64,000 nt of DNA from Ignelater luminosus. Lineage: Eukaryota > Arthropoda > Insecta > Coleoptera > Elateridae. How positions within the stretch are numbered: the stretch's first letter is position 1; the number at the start of each line of letters is the position of its first letter. Shown in pieces: positions 1 through 12,547 of the stretch. The stretch is taken from assembly GCA_011009095.1 (NCBI GenBank), contig VTPC01000639.1, forward strand, positions 1 through 64,000. Direction: 5' to 3'. The notes beneath the pieces were generated by a model, which saw only the letters and a program-made list of their open reading frames with translations, did no database searches and was not told the origin of the DNA. Position numbers and translations under genes: made by a program.

Positions 1-2455
1 ATTTCCTCTGCATATTCTACAATTAGCTTACACGAAGTCAAAACCTGGTATTCTAAGATGAATTGCCTTGGCGTTTTTATTTGTCTAATGATTGAAGCTT
101 TGTGGAGCTAATAAAATCTGGAATGCAACTAGAGGTATCGTTTCGATTGGTTTGGTGATTACTATTCAGGAACATCTAATCGAGCATTGTTCTTCGCTAA
201 AATAAACCAATACCTAAATAATAATTCTCTATTTCCTATAGAAGACGTTAATTGTGATTCCCGATCTGATCTACTGCAACCATTACTGCTGTTAGTAATT
301 TTAATTACGTAATAATTACTAAGGATGAATCAGAATTGCATTTGTTTCTACAAAATATAGGTAGCATTACAGTAATACAAATAATAATTTTAGAGATTAT
401 TTAAAGCAGACCCAGTGGTAGTGAGAAAAAATGATAACTAGAAATCGACTGTACAGACAGATATACGACATTTTATTATTAGATGTAAAATGCATTTTAA
501 AATATATTTCGTGTTACCTCGTCACGTTTTTTACCTAACCAGGAAATGCTCGGCTTTTTACTAATTTATTTTTGTGACATCCATATCAACTGCATTTTGC
601 TCTTAGCGACGTCGAATATTTAATGCACTTTTTGCAAATTAATATTTATGAATTTTGGTTGTGTCGAAAAGCGGAAAATCAGAACGGGGTCTGCATTAAT
701 TTTGAACTTTTGAAACCTTTTTTTAGTCTGTTTTATTTTTAGCGAGCAAATGCGTTTATTATTTAATTATCCTTAAATTAGAAATTTGTCTTGGAAACAA
801 AAGTAAACAAAAGGAGGAGTTTTAGGTTTTAAAATGTATAAATGCAATTCAAACACGCACATTTTAAAACATCCGTTCCAACACACAAAAAAGGTCCTAT
901 TCATATTTAAACATAATAAAAGCCTGCTTTGGGTCAGTGTTGGAACTCGAAATGGCATTTCTCGGTTATATGTGAAATTCGTCGTCATTTTTTTCTTTGT
1001 CTCTCTGCAATAGAGTCACAGACTACCGTCAAGAGTTTAATGTAATAACTTTCGTTTTCAACGGTTTTATACACCTACCTTAAAGGCTTAGAATTTATAG
1101 TTCGATTCGTGTTAGAGCATTAATTATTTAGCTAAGCATACAAATTCAAAATTACAAAGGGATTAACACTAAATGAGCATCAGTGCAGTACACCCCAGGC
1201 TATCATAAGTCAATAAGTATTACAGGGCACCCCCATGGGGCATGAATCACGGGTAAATTGGCCGGCAGATGAAACTTACCACACTATGAAAGACGACCAG
1301 GTGATTTGCGACCAATACATCTGTCTAATAACGTTATTAATTAGAACTTTTGGTTTTAAGTGTACATAAATCCTATCATAAAAATTAAAACACTTTGAAA
1401 GCGCATTTATTAAATCCTGCCTCGATTCCATATTAAATTTAAACGTAAAAAAGGGTATTCAAGCAAAATTAAAAATGAGGTCAACTAAAGAAACAAAATT
1501 CCACAATTTCACATGATATTACGAGTGCGTGGGTGTGTGTGCTTGTATGTATGTGCATAGTCAAGTTTATTGCCCTTAGGGGAAGGCGATGGAAGCGAAA
1601 AGCATCTCTCACCCTCCCTAGCTAGCAAAAACCGCCACGCTTCATTATAAAGTCAAATGTTTGTATAAATCCTTAATGAAGAGTGATGATTTGATTTGCT
1701 TCACTTTTAATATGGATTTAGTAGTTATAAAAGTTTGGGTGTGTCGATGACATGCGATATAGTTAGTTAGTATATTAGATTTCCTTCTGGGAGGGCTTAT
1801 TGGAAAATATTAATATATGAATAGCATTTTTCAAATTCCCTTTTAATTGCCAAAAGCTTGAATAATAAAATTCGTTTGGGTACCACATTGGTCAAGAAAA
1901 ATTGAACTCTACAGAATACGTACTTAGTTAGTAATCAAAATGGTATCTTCTATACTATAATTCGTCAAATTATTTACAACTAGTGTAAAAGCGTTTCCGA
2001 TAATTGCTTCTGCAATATTTTCATAGACTTAATCTAGATCAAAAATCCATTTCAATACCTCGTTCAAAATATTAGGAAATCTTACAATTTTATTTGCAAA
2101 TTTAATAAAAATGTTTTCCCAAACTGAATGTTGACCTTGAAACTTTGTTCATTTTTAAGTTTTTTGAGAAGAATATGTATATACCGTATAGAAGTCTGTT
2201 GTAAGATAGCAGACAACCTACAGTAAAAAGTTTTGATTACATTGGTAATGCAATTTGATACAGAAGCTAACTTTTCTATACAAATCGGCGTATACAGCAA
2301 GTAAAAAGCAAGCTCTCACAATCACTCTAATTTTTAGATCAGTAGTTCCACTTACAAACAACAAGAGAACCTATTTGCAAGTTAAGAAGAAAGAAGAATT
2401 GAACACAATCTAAAGTTAAGTGTGTATTGAATTATTTAACGGTTGAATTCAAAAT
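1..2455. other. AT-rich stretch without a recognisable gene
   Basis: No coding segment or transposon end is recognisable. Open frames are short and their translations have no family features. Two short patches are visibly richer in G+C than the surroundings, about 1170-1345 and 1560-1650. They could be unique regulatory DNA, but nothing in the sequence proves it. Confidence 0.6.
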
Positions 2456-3275
2456 CTTCATATAGCGCTGGTTACCTATATTCAGTCAATCTCTAATAGT
2501 GTGGTTGATTTTGATCAATATAATTCTTCTGATTCCGTTTTTCAAACATAAAATTTAAGCTAGGACTTAAAAAATAAAAAGGTCGTGGACAAGAACTTCA
2601 CAATTGATTGAAGAATAGAGAACTAAACAAAATTTGTACCAATCTTCGTATATAAGTGGTTATATGCAGTTAATCTCCAACAATGTGTTGGCTCTGACCA
2701 ATAGAATTCTCCAGGTTCTGTTTGCTCAGCCCATATGTACTCTCAAATACAAACTATAAATGTTACTTAAGAGACTAGATAGCCAAAAATAGTCCTAGAA
2801 AGAAACTTTACGATCTGCTTAAAGAATAGAAAACCAAATGAGATCTGTACTAATCAAGCCAAGTCTTCGTTTATCAATAGCTATCTTCGGTTAATATAAC
2901 ATAATTCTTTTGATTCTGACTGCACAGCCCGCATGCACTCTCAAAGACAAACTTTAAGGCAGAATTTAGAAAATAGATGGCCAAAAAGAGCCCTGGACAA
3001 GAACTTTACTAACTGCTTGAAATATTGAAGACTAAACGAAATCTGTACCAGTCGGATAAGCCAAATTTTTGTATATCGGTGATTATATTCAGTTGATCTC
3101 TAACAATTTAGTTGACCCTGGCCAGTATACATAATTCTTTTGATTCGGTCTACGCAGACCACATGCACTCTCAAAGCTAGACTTTATGCCAGAATATATG
3201 ACCAAAAAGAGGACAAAAGTTTTACAGTCTGCTCGCAAAACAGAAGACCAAAAATATCCATACCAATCAGACAAG
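2456..3275. repeat. Tandem array of four diverged ~200-bp units
   Basis: Four head-to-tail copies start near 2456, 2644, 2865 and 3066, with spacings of about 188, 221 and 201 bp. Each opens with a TTCGTATA-like word. Copies then share, in the same order, ATAATTCTTTTGATTC, ACTCTCAAA followed by ACAAACT, GACAAGAACTTTAC and GTACCAATC or close variants. Copies differ by many substitutions and small indels, so the array is old. It has no coding character. It could be a small satellite block or internal repeats of an unrecognised element. I cannot tell whether the same unit occurs elsewhere in the genome. Confidence 0.8.
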
Positions 3276-6264
3276 ACAAAAGGAAAAGATAGGTTTTGAT
3301 GAAACATAAAGATGGTTGGACAAACATGTTTTTACTGTTTAACCTGTTTAGCCATGTTTGATTCAGACACAGGAAAACGCTCCAAAGAACGGTAAAATGC
3401 TGCCTTGACCAATCCTATAATGAGCAAGTTGCAATTAAATCTAAAAATTTAAGAGCATGTAAATACGAGGTGATTCACGAGGATTACTAAAATTCCTCCA
3501 GGCTAGTCCAGGCGCCATTTTTAGATAAAATGTCTAACATTAATCCGCAAATTATTCACATAAAGTGGCTATAAGATTTCTATTTATCGAAAAGAGAAGA
3601 GAGGAGAAAACTTTCGTGTTAAAAAGGTGAAGGATTCTGTAGCTTTTAAAATTTAGGCTCGTTTTATCAAATAAATTTACTTTTACATCTTGCCGTAAAA
3701 TATGTCGTGTATAAAAATAATTTAATTTTCCAAATGTGTCCAGACTCATTAATCAACGTTGAGATTTTTCGCTTTTCAATATTTCAAAAAAGTTTTTAAA
3801 TATTATTTTAACTAAATTGCATGATCAGCAAATTTCTCGTATTAGAAAATTCAGTTGTAAACATCATAATGCTATTAAATCGCAGGCTAAAACTTATGAA
3901 ACATGGCAAGTTTGAAAAATAAATTTTAGCAGTTTATTTAGTGTTGTTTTAGCAAGCGGCACATTAAGCTATTGCGAGTTTAGAAAAGAGTCATGGCCGT
4001 TTATCTGTTCTGTTGTTCGGCAAAAGCAAACGCATAGCTTCTAGATTCTTAATATATGTGATGAAAAAAATGAAAATAGTTATGAGGTCATCAATGATAA
4101 TCTGTTTCGAACTATCTTTCAGGTTTATACATTACATAAAAGTTTCTCAAAAAAAGCTAAAAAAAATCAATCAACATAAGGAATATCCTTGTTATTATTT
4201 AAAAGGCCTTTTTTTCAGGGCTACGCTTTCAAATCTACCACCCACAATAGAAAATTCTTTTAGCTGTTTTCTAAAAAAAAACTGCTTGCTTGAAAAGGTG
4301 TTGCCTTCTTTTTTTTTAAGAAAATAAAAAAGAAGTAGCAAATTGACAAAAATTGACAGGTTGATATCGTTAAAATTTAGTTCAAGGGCGACAGAACTCT
4401 AGATAGGATAAAAGCACCAATACCCTGCCATCTAAACAATATTTGAAATTCAAACTTGTTTAGATTTAAAACTAAATAATATTTATTAATGAGACTTTTT
4501 GTACAACAGTGCACATATAAATGGTATACATACTTATCATCAAAAGTTATAAAATGTTTAGTTTTATATTTAAAAAAAAATAATTTATCAAACTAGTAAG
4601 CGATCCACCCTATGTTTTCGATGTTTGTTTAATGAAGATTCCTGATTCTTTGTATTGTTCTGATTTCACAAATAAAAATATTCACAAAGATGTGGAAAAC
4701 AATGAATAAATCTATCTAGAATGGAAGAATTTCTCGTCTCAGCATAATCGCACGTTCCGAAAGTAATTAAAAGCTAATAATTGACATATAATTTATATTT
4801 ATTTGGAACGAATGTAACATAATACTTAGAACTAAGAACAGTAGATAACACAGAACTAAAAATCGCAGTTATTTGAGCCGCTATAATATATTTATAAAAA
4901 AATAATTCATTAGGGGGTGGGCTGTTGGAGCTGGACGCATTTAGGTGCGTTTGCCTTACCTTTGTCAGCAAACAATTAATCTAAATTTCTCAATATCAAA
5001 GCAATTGTCTATAATCAATCTGTGATTACAATGAATAAACTAAAAACAATATTGAAAAATGATAATAACCATCATGATATTAAAGGATACCAAAAGAGGT
5101 AAACTTCTCCAGGTCTTTTTAAAGTAGAGAAAGTACTCTATGCATCCTTCAATAATAGCGGAATAGAAGTGCAAGATTATTGAAATCTAAAACGTGAAAT
5201 GTCTAAAATAAGTATCTAAAAGTAAATACTTTAGAAAACTTTCAAAATTAATATTTGGAATATGGATATGCAAATTGTTGACTATAGAGGATAATTTTGA
5301 AATTTTCCTGTAAGCAGTAAAAGCAAGTATTTCGACGAGTTTTCACTGTTTAGAAACTTTATTCATATTTTTTATTATGGATTCTTTCAAAAAGACGTAG
5401 GAGACTAAATTTTACGCCGGATAACAAATCAACATTTAAGGCCACAGTTGAAAATAAAAAAAGGTGGATGCTCTAACTTGACAAGAAAAAAATAAAACAT
5501 GTAGTGGAACTCTACCTCTCTTCAATCCATCGATTCAGCTACAGAGAAAAAAATTGGTGGTGGTTCAGAAAAAACAATTAACGATACCCCTTTGGACATA
5601 ACCGTGTCTATTATTAATGAAAAACCGTAACGGTTACAAAAAATAAATTTGATTATGATGGACAATCTCAGAAATATCTTAAAGAAAGTTTTGGAAGAAG
5701 ATGATTTCTTCTTACATAAACACACAATTTGTTCCTTTCTATAATTACAATTTAACTCAGAATTCTCAAATTGTTTGTTAAACTCTACTGCTTCTGACAC
5801 TATTTTTAAAACTTCAAAGCAGATTTATTGGTATTAACCAATGCTTGTTCTGCTGATTAGTTTAATTTACAGATTTTGAGACCTGACTTTGATATAACCA
5901 AATTAAAAATTTAATCACTTGTTAAATTGTAACCAAAACCGATGAAAATGGGCATTTTAGAGTGACAAAGATTATCATCTAACGTATTTGGTTCAGCATC
6001 ATTTTTAGTTATCATGTATTATGCTACTTATTAATTTTATGTAATTAAATTTTGCAGACGAGGCAACAGTTTACTCGTTTACTGCTACTATTGGTCCTGG
6101 ATTTGCATTCTAAAATTTTTTACCCATTAGCCCTGATTAGTTAAAGTTAAAATTCAGCAGTTTCCTGAAATACTAGCTTTCTGATTATTGCACATTGCCT
6201 TTAGTTTTTTATGACATATTGTAATCAGAGATCGGTTAATGTAAACCCATACCGTACTATACCC
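3276..6264. other. AT-rich stretch without a recognisable gene
   Basis: Nothing supported was found here. The longest open frame (4013-4327, + strand) is lysine- and phenylalanine-rich because of local A and T runs and has no family features. Confidence 0.55.
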
Positions 6265-6271
6265 TTTCAAC

Positions 6272-6578
6272 ATCAAATTGGAACCAACCAATTACAAATT
6301 GAAAACAATTACATTCAAATTGGAATAATTAATTTTCAATTAGACTAATCAACTTTAATTTAAGCCAATCGACTTCAGATTGAGATCGATCAACTTTAAA
6401 CTGGGAATCATCTGAGCTCAATGTCAAGTTGATTAGTCTCAATTTGAAGTTGATTAAGCCTTTTTTAAAGTTGATTGGTCTCATCCTAAAATTGATTAGT
6501 TCAATTTAAAATTAATTATGCAAATCTAAAAGAGATTTGTCTTAATTCGAAGTTGATTAGTTGCAATTTGAGATTGAC
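6272..6578. repeat. Palindrome made of two opposed arrays of ~21-bp repeats
   Basis: From about 6424 to 6578 a unit of roughly 21 bp, AAGTTGATTAGTCTCAATTTG or variants, is repeated about seven times. From about 6272 to 6418 the reverse complement of the same unit is repeated with the same spacing (words such as AATCAACTTTAATTTAAG and CAATCGACTTCAGATTGA). The two arrays meet at a short centre containing GAGCTC near 6415. A transcript could fold into a hairpin with arms of about 150 nt. Units differ by several bases, so pairing would be imperfect. I see no coding potential. Confidence 0.8.
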
Positions 6579-8709
6579 AAAAACTCGTCCATTTACTGAA
6601 ACTCTTACATTAGACAACTGGGAAGGTCGTATTGTCATAGAAAGAGCAAATCTTCAAATCTATAAGGCTTTTTAATGACACAACACAAGTAAACTTCCAA
6701 CAAGCAAGAATGCAATGGTTATCGAAGGAAACTCGAAATCAAAGGAACTAATAACTATCAACCAGTCTACCAAAATCTAACGACAACTATTTATCTTAGA
6801 AATAATTTTCAGTTATCCCAAGCTGAAATTTTCATAGTTAAGAATGCATGCTATGAAGGCGATTCTCTTGAACTGTGATCCTCATCGTCAATAATATTTT
6901 TGAAAGAATCTGTTCATCTAAGCGTTTGTCAGACACTGCCTAAATTTCTCGTGACTTGCTTTTGTAAGAGTCATTAGTCGTAAAAGATTGAATACTGAGA
7001 AGTTTGTTTTTCTTAGCAAAACCATGATGGGTGTACTTATCAAAGTAAAAGGCCTGTCAGGTACAAATCTCGGCAGGTGGTACGTATGACCTACAAATCT
7101 AAATCGTACATATTGTAGCATTTAAGATTTCTGTTTCTTCAGTTATATTATCTTATTTCAAATAATTCACCTTGATAAATATATCTTGACAGCTACATAC
7201 CACTTAAAGTAAATAGAATCCAACCTACCTAAATACCACAATTTCGGTGTTTCGTAAGGAATAAAATAAAACGTGCAGGTACTTGACAATTAGTTCTATT
7301 TTACAATGTATTCTTTTACTGTCTGTATTAAAATTTAAACTTTTCTCAAACTCTGTAAACAAATGAATAAAACTCATTGAATAGTGTCAAGACAGGTTGA
7401 AATAATGAAAGACCTATTGTGTAAGGTTTTGGTATTTTGAAAAATGTTATGCATAGTATGTTCTATTTAAGTCACTTACGTCAAATTTGTATCAATTACA
7501 GTACGTATTTATTCAACTATAATAAATTGTGGTGTATTATATTAGAACGCTACATGTAACTGAAATACCCTTTCGAATCCATCATGAAACGCATCAAGCA
7601 TTATGTCAAAAAGTACAATCTAAAGCTTTAATGTTGACCGGCGCATGTCTGTATAAAAAATAACTAAGGGCTGTTCTCTCTTTTTAATACTATTGTTTCT
7701 TCCCTCTTCTCTTCGCTTTATTCTGCTTTAGTATTTTAGTTTCTGAATGCTCATGGTGAAGAACATAAAGTAGCAGGTTTCTGCAAAACACAGAATAAAA
7801 ATGTCTTAAAAATCTCTTTACTGTCATCTTCTATAATAGATGATGAAGGATCACCCAAATACTCTTGTTTTAGATATAATTTTGCCAATGTCATTTTTAT
7901 ATTAGCCTTACCATGTTTGGAACTTTTTAAGTACAACTCTTTCCTCACAAAACATTAGATATCGTTAAGGGCATAATTAAGTGTAGCGTTGGTGCTATTA
8001 AAAAGAAGCTGTAACAGTCAAAAGAAGTAGCTAGATGCAAGTAGTAGTAGGTTGACAGCTAAAAGGTACCAGGGATTAATTCGGATGTGCAACTCTAACA
8101 TTCTGTTGCAGTTCTAAACTAGAAACTAATTCGTACTGCACAAAACCACAATCAGAGCTAGAAATTTGGGTTCGTGTCCAATATATGTTAAGAGCTGCAC
8201 AATTAAATTAGGTCTTAGAACTTAAAGCTAATACGGCGACAATTTCTAACTTTTGCTGTTAAAGACTTATCTGAAAGAATAAAGATTGTCTATTATTTTT
8301 TTGCTGCTTTTAAAATGTTTAAGTGCAATAAGTTTGATCGTACTGGCTTAAGAAATCATTCTGCATTTGCATTGAGTCAATTCACAAAAACAGGCGCTAT
8401 CATTTTCTTAGTATATTAAACCGTACTGAGGAACATTCGGTGAGATCAACAAACTGTTTTGTATACAAGCAAAAAGTAGCTATTCAAAGAAGTAAATTCT
8501 CAACTCATGCTTAGTTATCTTCAAATAAAACAGGATTATCTGAGAACAACTCCACCAATTCAACAAGCTGTTCAAGGACCTTCCGCCAAAACCGAAAGCA
8601 CTTCCTGGTAGTAAAAAAAGTAAAAGCAACTTTCTGGTTAAAGGTAATATCGGAGCATCAGTAACAAGTTTGATACCTTCTCGGTTTTCTGATTCTAAAC
8701 CTCAAAGGG
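6579..8709. other. AT-rich stretch without a recognisable gene
   Basis: No coding or transposon features are recognised. A word similar to TGCAGTTCTAA near 8105-8115 also occurs near 22670 in opposite orientation, but the match is too short to interpret. Confidence 0.5.
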
Positions 8710-8717
8710 TTGTTCAC

Positions 8718-10154
8718 TAGGGTGGAACTTAAAAAGGAAATTTCGAATTTAACTTTGTAATAGTGAAAATTCTATTCCTTTATTACTCCATATAAAGAAA
8801 ACATTTTGCGTTTAGATTTCAAATGATATTTACCGGTTCCGCAAAGCCTCTGATTTTCTAAAATAAAACACAAAAACCAATAATTGCATTAAATCTATTT
8901 GAAGGTTATCAGTAAGTTTATGTTATGGAAAACATAAAATAAAGAAGAGTTAAAGTCATGCAATATTGGAAACTAGACTGAAAGGACCCTTACAATGAAT
9001 AATTTGCTTACTACACGCAAATGAGCTTCCCTTCAAGCACTTATTTCAACATCTCGATGGGCAAGCTACATGCCCTAAAGGATTCTCTGGGCCAATAGGA
9101 AACCAACTTGAAAAATATGAAGGTATGAAAATTATAAATTATACAAATTAGAATTGAATCGTAGCTGCCACAAATTAATTTTGAGGGTTTAAGTATGGAC
9201 CAGAAGTACCTACTTGCTCGAAATTTGTCAGGCGGTGTCAAGCGGCATATTTTCTCAAGACGTAGCAAAAAAGAACCCTGGAAAAATTGTCTACTCTCTT
9301 TAGCTAACAACAACAAACAGAATTTTGCGTTTATATGTGTCCTCTAAAATCCCTCCTCCAAATTTACAAGTTCTTGCTGAATATGTTATTAAAATTTACA
9401 ATCATACATCAAAGTAAAACCTTCTTGCAAGGATGGATCTATTCATTTGTGGGAAATGATTAAATGTTCCAGGCAACCTCAAAAAAGCTTACTACAAAAA
9501 CATCATCGATCTAGTCATTCAAAGAAATGCCATTTTTGGCAATTATACATATATACTTTTGGCATTGATAACTGATTCCCGGCGATATATTAGAGAACTT
9601 GGGCTTAGGAGAATAATTGAGGCTAGATTCAAGCTTAATAAGAGTCTTAGGAAATTTGAAGTTTCTCTTCTTAACTTTAAAGCTTCTGAGTATACAGATT
9701 TAATAAATTGGAATGATTGTAGACTGATGGAACCTTTTATCTTGTCGGACGTATCTGACGAAGAAGTGAAGAAAATGGTACAAACCGGAGAAACACCAGA
9801 TTTTCCATGTTTTTCTTATCATACTCAGGCATTGGAAATGTGCGTCAAGATTGTCATGGAAGTCGTGTCTGGATCTGAAGCTAGAGATGGTTTTATCTTG
9901 GGAAAGTTGAAGTCTCGCAATTTTATGCCAAAGTTTAATATAGGCAAATATGAGCTACCAGTTGCCTTTTTTACTTTTAGTTACTTTGTATTTAAATTGT
10001 AAAACTTTGACGCCCGTGCGGCACCGGAAAACGAATGAATTAACATAAAAGTCTTTTACTAGTAGTTTAGGCACCCAAAAAGGAAAACAAATTTCACTAT
10101 TACACATCAAAACAAAAAAGTTTAATTTTCACCGTATAGTTAAGTTCCACCCTA
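8718..10154 (+). mobile_element. 1.44-kb DNA transposon remnant with 15-bp TIRs and 8-bp target duplication
   Basis: The ends are perfect inverted repeats of 15 bp, TAGGGTGGAACTTAA at 8718-8732 and its complement at 10140-10154. They are flanked by identical 8-bp direct repeats, TTGTTCAC, at 8710-8717 and 10155-10162. An 8-bp duplication together with termini of this kind fits the hAT superfamily, although P-type and other 8-bp families cannot be excluded without more sequence. The element carries only the distal part of an open frame (9487-10002) and a long AT-rich part before it, so it is an internally deleted or decayed copy. The perfect ends suggest moderate age. Confidence 0.85.
9487..10002 (+). 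pseudogene. C-terminal part of a recurrent arthropod transposon protein
   Basis: The reading frame is open from about 9487, upstream of the first ATG at 9559. Residues before that ATG (YYKNIIDLVIQRNAIFGNY) match the expected family context, so the ATG is internal and the true N-terminus is missing. Characteristic words are DSRRYIRELGLRRI, DLINWNDC, ILSDVSDEEVK, FPCFSYHTQALEMCVK and EARDGFILGKLKSR. I recognise these from proteins found in many copies in arthropod genomes, usually annotated only as uncharacterised. The frame lies wholly inside an element with 15-bp TIRs and an 8-bp target duplication, which implies that the family is the transposase, or an accessory protein, of that element. 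The last residues before the stop are hydrophobic and look decayed. Catalytic residues cannot be assigned. Confidence 0.65.
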
Positions 10155-10162
10155 TTGTTCAC

Positions 10163-12545
10163 TGAGAAATTCCAAGTGATCATACTATAAGGAGGAGGTT
10201 TATTTACTGTTTCATGGAACTGTACTGAGTTTTAGGGAACTGGATACTCTTCTACGCTATCAATACTTTAACTTGCCTCTACTTTGAAATACAAGCACTT
10301 GAAGCTCAAGGAAACTGCTGTTACAATGAGTTACTCAATGTGGAAAAGAGGTTCTAAGCTTGATAAAATCATGGCCCTTAGGATATTCTAATGCTTATAG
10401 TCTTCTTTGGAAATCTGAGAAATTAGATACTTGAGGTACAATAATTAAGAAACTTATTGATAAGAGAGATCCTTTAATTCTTAATACAGAATTTAGACAT
10501 TATTGAGCGGGTACTTGGAACATGTACTTTCTTAAGTACTACTCTAATTTTAGTAATTTTACATGACAACCCATTGTTTACTTCAAAGCAAGTAATCTAT
10601 TCCAAGTCACATTACAAACAGACTCATCATTTCCTGAAACATTTAAAAATTTTTGAACTTTTGCTTTTGATGCAGGAGAAGTGTTTTAACGTGCTTGATT
10701 AATATTTGGGGACATCAGTCATTCCTGGAAAGTGGTTAGATCAAACTAATTACATGCATGATTGTTGTTAAGGTTGTCACTTTGTATGTGTTGTTCAAAT
10801 ATTAGTTATTTTTGCGTCCAATTACAGTATTGGAAACGTTTTGCTATAATGCAGTAAGAAATAGCTAATACATTTTTTTTCTTTAAATGTACAAAAAGCT
10901 AATTTCAGGATCAAGAACTGTAATTAGTAGACCTTACTAAATTAAATTTCTTGGAAATCGGTGTACAGTTTATTAATTCAAGATGATTTATACTAGAAAT
11001 AAAAGCCATTTGTTAATAATATGATTATTAGAGTTTTAACATGATATTTTAAATTTTATCCATAATGACTAGATTTTTAATGGACAGATTTTCAAATTTT
11101 TTTTAAACTAGTTGCTAACAAAATATTGCATAAAATGTCTTTGCGCGTTTAAAATATACAAATAACAGTCCTGTCTAGTTCTTTCAGTTAATCAGCAGCT
11201 TGTTTAAGGTATGAGAAAGTCATCCATGTTTTAAAATCAGAGTTCGTGCATAGTTCACATAATAATGGTAGTTTTGGAGAGAAATCGTTATGTTTTAGAA
11301 CGTAAACGTTCCGATCGCGTTTTAGGTATGTCGTAAAGGTAATCGAAACTCGTAAACCTTAATCCCCTATAGGAATTCATGATGTAGTCTCGATTCGACA
11401 TTGCTTACAGCAATTCACGTCCAAATTATCTCCAAACATTCGAAAAAAAATCGTTTTAAAATCTTTATTCTTCCAGATGTTTGCATGAGGATAAGCGTAA
11501 TACGCATATACTAATAAAATCTAGGCTCATCACCTTTTGTCGGCTTTATTACCAGCGGGAATAATGCGGACACGAATTCGGACTATTCCGGGGCCACATT
11601 TCGTAGTGTGTATAAGGGAGGGCACAGTAGAGTAGCAGCATCGCCGATCATACATCAACCGCGCCCCATTAGGGATTAATGATGCCAACACCACCGAAAT
11701 TAACTCCCGGCAGGCTTACGGAGGCAATAACGCTAACATATTAACCATTTGTTAGAATAGCAATATCGCGCCTTCACTTCATTACCTTCGGATCGTAAAA
11801 GGGAATTTATTTATATAATATTGCCGACACTATGCGTCTTGTTAATAAAAACCCGACCATTGTTCAATTTAAACGGTCTTAAACAATACAGACTTTTAAG
11901 TTTATGAATCACTTTGATGCGTTTATACTAAAAATGTGCTTAGGCTTTAACGATGGCCATAATAGTATAAAAAGATATAAAATTGATGAAATCTAAGCAT
12001 TACGTGAATCTTTTATAAAATGCATAAATTACATTTTTTGGCATGGGTTAAATGATTGCTTCTTTTAAAGATTTATATTGCCTTAACAGATAAATACGAC
12101 GCTGATAGTTTTCTAGTACATGTATACGTACTTAACAGAAATTTATGGATTTGATCATATCATGCTGAAAAGGATTTTAGGCAACCATGAGTTAAATATC
12201 TAGATATGAATTCGATTTTTATCTACGAAACTTCCATTGAAAGTTTTAAAAAAGTTTTAGTTATTTGAAAAAGCTCATTTCAGTAACCAAACTTAGTAAT
12301 TATGTTCATCGACACAAGCCAAATGTTTATTACAACTACATTTGTTTTCTGCGGAACAAAATCAAAGCGAGTAGAAGTTCTAGGCAAAACAAAAGGTCAA
12401 AAATCCCTGAATTTTATATTGCCATTGAGATTCCAGGACGTCATTATTTTGCGAAAATTTGACAAAAATGCTCCGTCAGCAGTATGCTTTTAAAGAGGGT
12501 TCAGAATATTTTGTTGCACTTAACTACATTCAAGCCAATATTATG
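10163..12545. other. Non-coding stretch with a G+C-richer island
   Basis: No gene is recognised. Most of it is AT-rich. The exception is the island listed separately at about 11541-11740. Confidence 0.55.
11541..11740. other. G+C-richer non-coding island, candidate regulatory DNA
   Basis: By eye about half of the bases are G or C across roughly 200 bp, against about one third on both sides. There is no open frame and no inverted-repeat end. It contains homeodomain-type core words such as GGGATTAATGAT (near 11662-11673) and ATTA/TAAT sites. It lies about 20 kb upstream of the otp exon on the same strand. An enhancer role is inference only. Confidence 0.25.
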
Positions 12546-12547
12546 TA

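Noticed and set aside
4013-4327. 104-codon open frame on the + strand
   Set aside because: Composition follows local poly-A and poly-T runs, there are no family features, and no splice or promoter context supports it.
6272-6578. CRISPR-like array
   Set aside because: The units are contiguous ~21-bp repeats without spacers and occur in both orientations; the window is eukaryotic.
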